NCBI GenBank assembly: GCA_046262355.1
Contig: JBHEMX010000039.1
Coordinates: forward strand, 1-9,120
Origin: DATADD01 sp046262355
Lineage (GTDB): Bacteria; Actinomycetota; CADDZG01; WHSQ01
Direction: 5' to 3'
DNA length: 9,120 bases
Shown here: one piece after another, positions 7,544 through 9,120 of the stretch
Layout: the number at the start of each line of letters is the position of its first letter
Position numbering within the stretch: position 1 is the first letter of the stretch
The notes under the pieces: model-generated
What the model was told of the DNA's origin: nothing
Databases searched by the model: none
The model's input: the letters and a program-made list of their open reading frames with translations, nothing else
Translations under genes and position numbers: made by a program

Positions 7544-7927
7544 TCAGTCGAGCACCGCTTCCGCTTCCATCTCCACCTTCCAGCGGGGGTCGAGGAGGGC
7601 GGCGACCACGACCATCGTGCTTGCGGGACGTATCTCAGAGAAGACTTCGCCGTGTGCCACGGAGACCGCCTCGCTGTCCTCGGCGTCGACCAGGTACATG
7701 CGGGTGCGCACCACGTGCTCCGGGCGCGCGCCCGATTCCTCGAGAGCCGACAGGATGATCTCGAGGCAGCGGCGCGCCTGGCGGGCGGCGTCCGGATCGC
7801 ACGATCCATCGGGCCAGATCGGAGCGGTGCCGGCGACGAGCACGCGCTCGGCGACGCGTACGGCGCGACTGAATCCGACGGTGGCCTCATACGGCGAGCC
7901 CGACGAGATGAGCCGCCGCTCGCTCAC
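7544..7927 (-). CDS. Rid family (RidA/YjgF/UK114) protein
   Basis: This 127-aa protein has the usual size of the trimeric Rid family, whose founder RidA hydrolyses reactive enamine/imine intermediates made by PLP enzymes. Family marks in order are RVLVAGTAPIWPDG (28-41), DAARQARRCLEIILSALEES (46-65), ARPEHVVRTRMYLVDAEDSE (67-86), AHGEVFSEIRPASTMVVVAA (91-110) and WKVEMEAEAV (116-125). The catalytic-type arginine of archetypal RidA (in ARLP) is not at the equivalent place; the segment reads VAALLDPRWKVE, so this is likelier a non-RidA subgroup of unknown activity. The start is taken as GTG at 7927 because conserved sequence begins at RRLISSG. No Shine-Dalgarno is visible, but the GTG overlaps the TGA of an upstream frame (GTGA), which suggests translational coupling to the gene that once preceded it. 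Confidence 0.88.
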   Translation of the reverse strand: MSERRLISSGSPYEATVGFSRAVRVAERVLVAGTAPIWPDGSCDPDAARQARRCLEIILSALEESGARPEHVVRTRMYLVDAEDSEAVSVAHGEVFSEIRPASTMVVVAALLDPRWKVEMEAEAVLD

Positions 7928-8270
7928 GGTTGTTGACCGCGCCCGCGCTCGAGATCTGCAAGCGGTATGCGTTCGACCTCCGCGTGACCCCGCTCCTCGG
8001 CGACGTCCGCCGGCGCGAGGCGAGGACCGGGGACCGGGGCAGGCGCCGCAGTGCCCCATCTTGGGCGGCCGAACAAGACGACGACCTCGCCGGATCGGTT
8101 GTTCTTGCGATTGGACACGCCCTGGCTGCACGAACGCAACAAGTTCATCCGGACCTCGCCACGGGTCGCCTGGGCCCCTCCGCGGCGTAGCTGTACGGAA
8201 GCATCCCCTTGGTGTCGGTGGGGATCCCATAGTCGGGAATGTAGGGACGATCGGCGGTCGGCTCTGCCAT
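7924..8270 (-). pseudogene. Remnant of a pyridoxamine-5'-phosphate-oxidase-like (PPOX, flavin-binding) gene
   Basis: ATG at 8270 (minus), with AGGAG 6-10 nt upstream, opens a frame beginning MAEPTADRPYIPDYGIP, then TDTKGMLPYSYAAE. This resembles the N-terminus of actinobacterial PPOX-family proteins, where the next segment is normally YWLATVRPDG-like and leads into the split-barrel FMN-binding fold. Here the reading instead becomes GPRRPVARSG and stops at about codon 42. A second minus frame then stays open with coding-like third positions (PGPRLAPADVAEERGHAEVE...) and ends at 7924-7926, its TGA overlapping the Rid GTG. The whole 347-bp stretch is not a multiple of 3, so at least one frame change separates the two parts. 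The middle part (about 8050-8150) matches nothing I recognise. An internal deletion plus frameshift is the simplest reading; the C-terminal part may come from a different gene. Confidence 0.55.
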
Positions 8271-8303
8271 GCGCGCTCCTTTGCGTAGTGATCGACGGCT
8301 CAC

Positions 8304-8333
8304 AGCATCGGCAGTCGCGATCGTTGCGGTCAA
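8304..8333 (-). promoter_or_regulatory. Weak candidate promoter for the PPOX-remnant/Rid unit
   Basis: On the minus strand, TTGACC (8333-8328) is a good -35-like hexamer, followed after 18 nt by GATGCT (8309-8304), a poor -10 match (3 of 6). It lies 34 nt before the ATG at 8270. The rest of 8286-8545 shows no gene or convincing structure on either strand, except TATGTT at 8531-8536, a possible -10 for the tRNA-Arg. Confidence 0.3.
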
Positions 8334-8545
8334 GACGCAAATGGGGCCGCCCTGGTGCCGACGGCAGGGCCGGCAGCGTGGTGAGGGCGCCGATGCCCAC
8401 AGCCAGCGCCGCCGCATTTGTCTCCAGCAGGCTGCACGGCGCCCGGGAGACCCTCGTCCGGCGTTCTCCTTGCACTTGAACACGCCAGGCATGCATAAGC
8501 GCAAGAACCTCGGCGCACCGCTCGACCAAGTATGTTGGTGCCCTA

Positions 8546-8619
8546 GCGCCCGTAGCTCAGTCGGATAGAGCGTCGGACTTCTAATCCGAGGGTCGGGGGT
8601 TCGAATCCCTCCGGGCGCG
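8546..8619 (+). tRNA. tRNA-Arg(UCU)
   Basis: The cloverleaf has acceptor GCGCCCG/CGGGCGC, D-stem GCTC/GAGC, and anticodon stem TCGGA/TCCGA around loop CTTCTAA with anticodon TCT. The T-arm is GGGGG-TTCGAAT-CCCTC (one G-T pair) and the discriminator is G. CCA is not encoded. UCU reads AGA/AGG arginine codons. A -10-like TATGTT lies at 8531-8536. The DNA just downstream carries a gene fragment and IS sequence, typical of a used tRNA integration site. Confidence 0.97.
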
Positions 8620-8625
8620 CGAGAC

Positions 8626-8650
8626 AAAAGCCCTGATCATCGTGGGTTTT
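8626..8650 (+). terminator. Weak hairpin/T-run downstream of tRNA-Arg
   Basis: AAAA-(G)-CCC can pair with GGG-TTTT around a 10-nt loop, with one bulged G and a final TTTT. It starts 7 nt after the tRNA. The stem is short and partly A-T, so it is only a possible terminator. Confidence 0.35.
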
Positions 8651-8652
8651 CG

Positions 8653-8840
8653 CTCGAGATGGAACTCAAGACCATGGGCCGCGCACACATCACGCGCGAC
8701 CTCCACTGCTTCTGCTACTGGATCCGGGTTCGGACTCCCTCTTGTTCGTCTGGAAACCGGGTCATGCCAAAGACGTTGAGATCGAAGGGGTGATCCGCCA
8801 GGAAGTGCTGAAGCGCGGGGATGAGCTCAGGAGGGGCCAC
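8653..8840 (-). pseudogene. Frameshifted N-terminal remnant of an unidentified gene
   Basis: From GTG at 8840 (minus) one frame reads VAPPELIPALQHFLADHPFD, then LNVFGMTRFPDEQ, before ending at TAG 8715-8717. The other frame, from about 8730, continues coherently as NPDPVAEAVEVARDVCAAHG and LEFHLE down to about 8653. Restoring one base in the GAGGGAGTCC region (minus sense) joins both into one protein of about 63 residues with a well-formed amphipathic pattern, so a real gene fragment is likely. After FHLE the reading loses character and meets the tRNA-Arg, so the 3' part is missing. I do not recognise the family with certainty. Upstream lies the IS, which may have removed the promoter; the GTG could be an internal codon. 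Confidence 0.55.
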
Positions 8841-9120
8841 CCGAGTTCCGCAGTTTGTAGAGACACGCGGGGCCCAGATTGGGGTGTTGAGCAGGGAAAA
8901 TGCCGCGTGGAGCCGGATCGCGTGTAGTGCCTAATGCGCCCGTGGCCGGGGCGATGCCGAGGAACCGGGGCGGCTCCTTGACCTTGAGTGCCTTGAGGAT
9001 CGCCTTCTGGTGCACGGTCAGCTCGGTTCTCTGGGTGACCTTGCCGACCGGCCCGGCGAAGCTGCCGAGGTGGAGCTTGCTCATCTCGTCGCGGATGTTG
9101 CGCCACGTGTCCTTGGCCTC
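8827..9120 (-). CDS. IS1634-like transposase, C-terminal part (runs off window)
   Basis: 97 codons are open on the minus strand from the window edge to TGA at 8827-8829. The reading EAKDTWRNIRDEMSKLHLGS is followed by GPVGKVTQRTELTVHQKAIL and KALKVKEPPRFL. This is the usual C-terminal end of actinobacterial IS1634-type (DDE, IS4-related) transposases: a short strand pair, QRTELT, then a helix ending in PPRF. The catalytic core lies beyond the window. The last 40 or so residues (LGTTRDPAPRG... to KLRNSGGPS) look less conserved and may be read-through toward the IS end. The IS boundary should fall between about 8830 and 8940, but no terminal inverted repeat can be set with only one end in view. 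The product may be whole or truncated upstream. Confidence 0.8.
   Translation of the reverse strand, partial: EAKDTWRNIRDEMSKLHLGSFAGPVGKVTQRTELTVHQKAILKALKVKEPPRFLGIAPATGALGTTRDPAPRGIFPAQHPNLGPACLYKLRNSGGPS
8827..9120. mobile_element. Insertion sequence, IS1634-like, one end
   Basis: Inferred from the transposase C-terminus above. The left boundary is approximate; direct target repeats cannot be tested because the other end is outside the window. Confidence 0.6.

Noticed and set aside
8051..8479. Plus-strand frame with NKTTTSPDRLFLRLDTPWLH as a possible gene
   Set aside because: It overlaps the PPOX remnant, which has a good start and ribosome site on the opposite strand; there is no Shine-Dalgarno and the later half is low-complexity Arg/Ser typical of a shadow frame.
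8145..8627. Minus-strand open frame starting MSRAPGGIRTPDPRIRSPTL
   Set aside because: This is the well-known spurious translation of a tRNA gene in reverse; it overlaps tRNA-Arg(UCU) and the rest has no gene-like features.

Overview
The window looks like chromosomal DNA of an uncultured high-GC actinobacterium (Actinomycetota). The case rests on strong G/C bias at third codon positions, GTG and TTG starts, and a typical gene set: trigger factor, a multi-GAF SpoIIE-type phosphatase, a DUF2236/MpaB-like oxygenase, and a secreted allene-oxide-cyclase-like barrel protein. A genus cannot be named from this, and another high-GC phylum is not excluded.

Layout. Positions 1-601 (minus) hold the 5' two-fifths or so of tig (trigger factor). 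A tRNA-Pro(UGG) lies at 894-968. A large plus-strand gene ending at 3925 encodes a PAS-GAF-GAF-GAF-PP2C (SpoIIE/RsbU-type) phosphatase; its 5' end has no canonical in-frame start and needs a +1 shift to join a well-placed ATG at 1081. A tRNA-Gly(UCC) lies at 4005-4075. A small secreted barrel protein (4178-4639) with its own terminator follows, and then an almost exact copy of the 3' half of the tRNA-Gly (4786-4823), so this gene is bracketed by att-like direct repeats. Next comes a plus-strand run: an M20 metallopeptidase (4942-6294), a DUF2236 oxygenase (6321-7139) and a decayed HAD hydrolase (about 7170-7539). Converging on it from the minus strand is a Rid-family protein (7544-7927), preceded by the remnant of a PPOX-like flavin-protein gene (start at 8270). 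A tRNA-Arg(UCU) lies at 8546-8619. Beyond it, on the minus strand, are a short frameshifted gene remnant (about 8653-8840) and the C-terminal part of an IS1634-like transposase running off the window end.

How it fits together. The first half is ordinary core genome: chaperone, tRNA and a stress-type signalling phosphatase. From 4005 onward it is accessory-like. Two tRNA genes sit next to repeats, gene fragments or IS DNA, two perfect short tandem duplications are present, and three genes are broken. No complete new multi-gene system is visible. The most unusual structures are the tRNA-Gly repeat bracket with its tRNA relics, the HAD pseudogene whose frame is restored by a 32-bp duplication, and the 5' frame problem of the phosphatase. 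Several frame breaks could each be explained by a one-base change in a homopolymer, so assembly error must be weighed against real decay.
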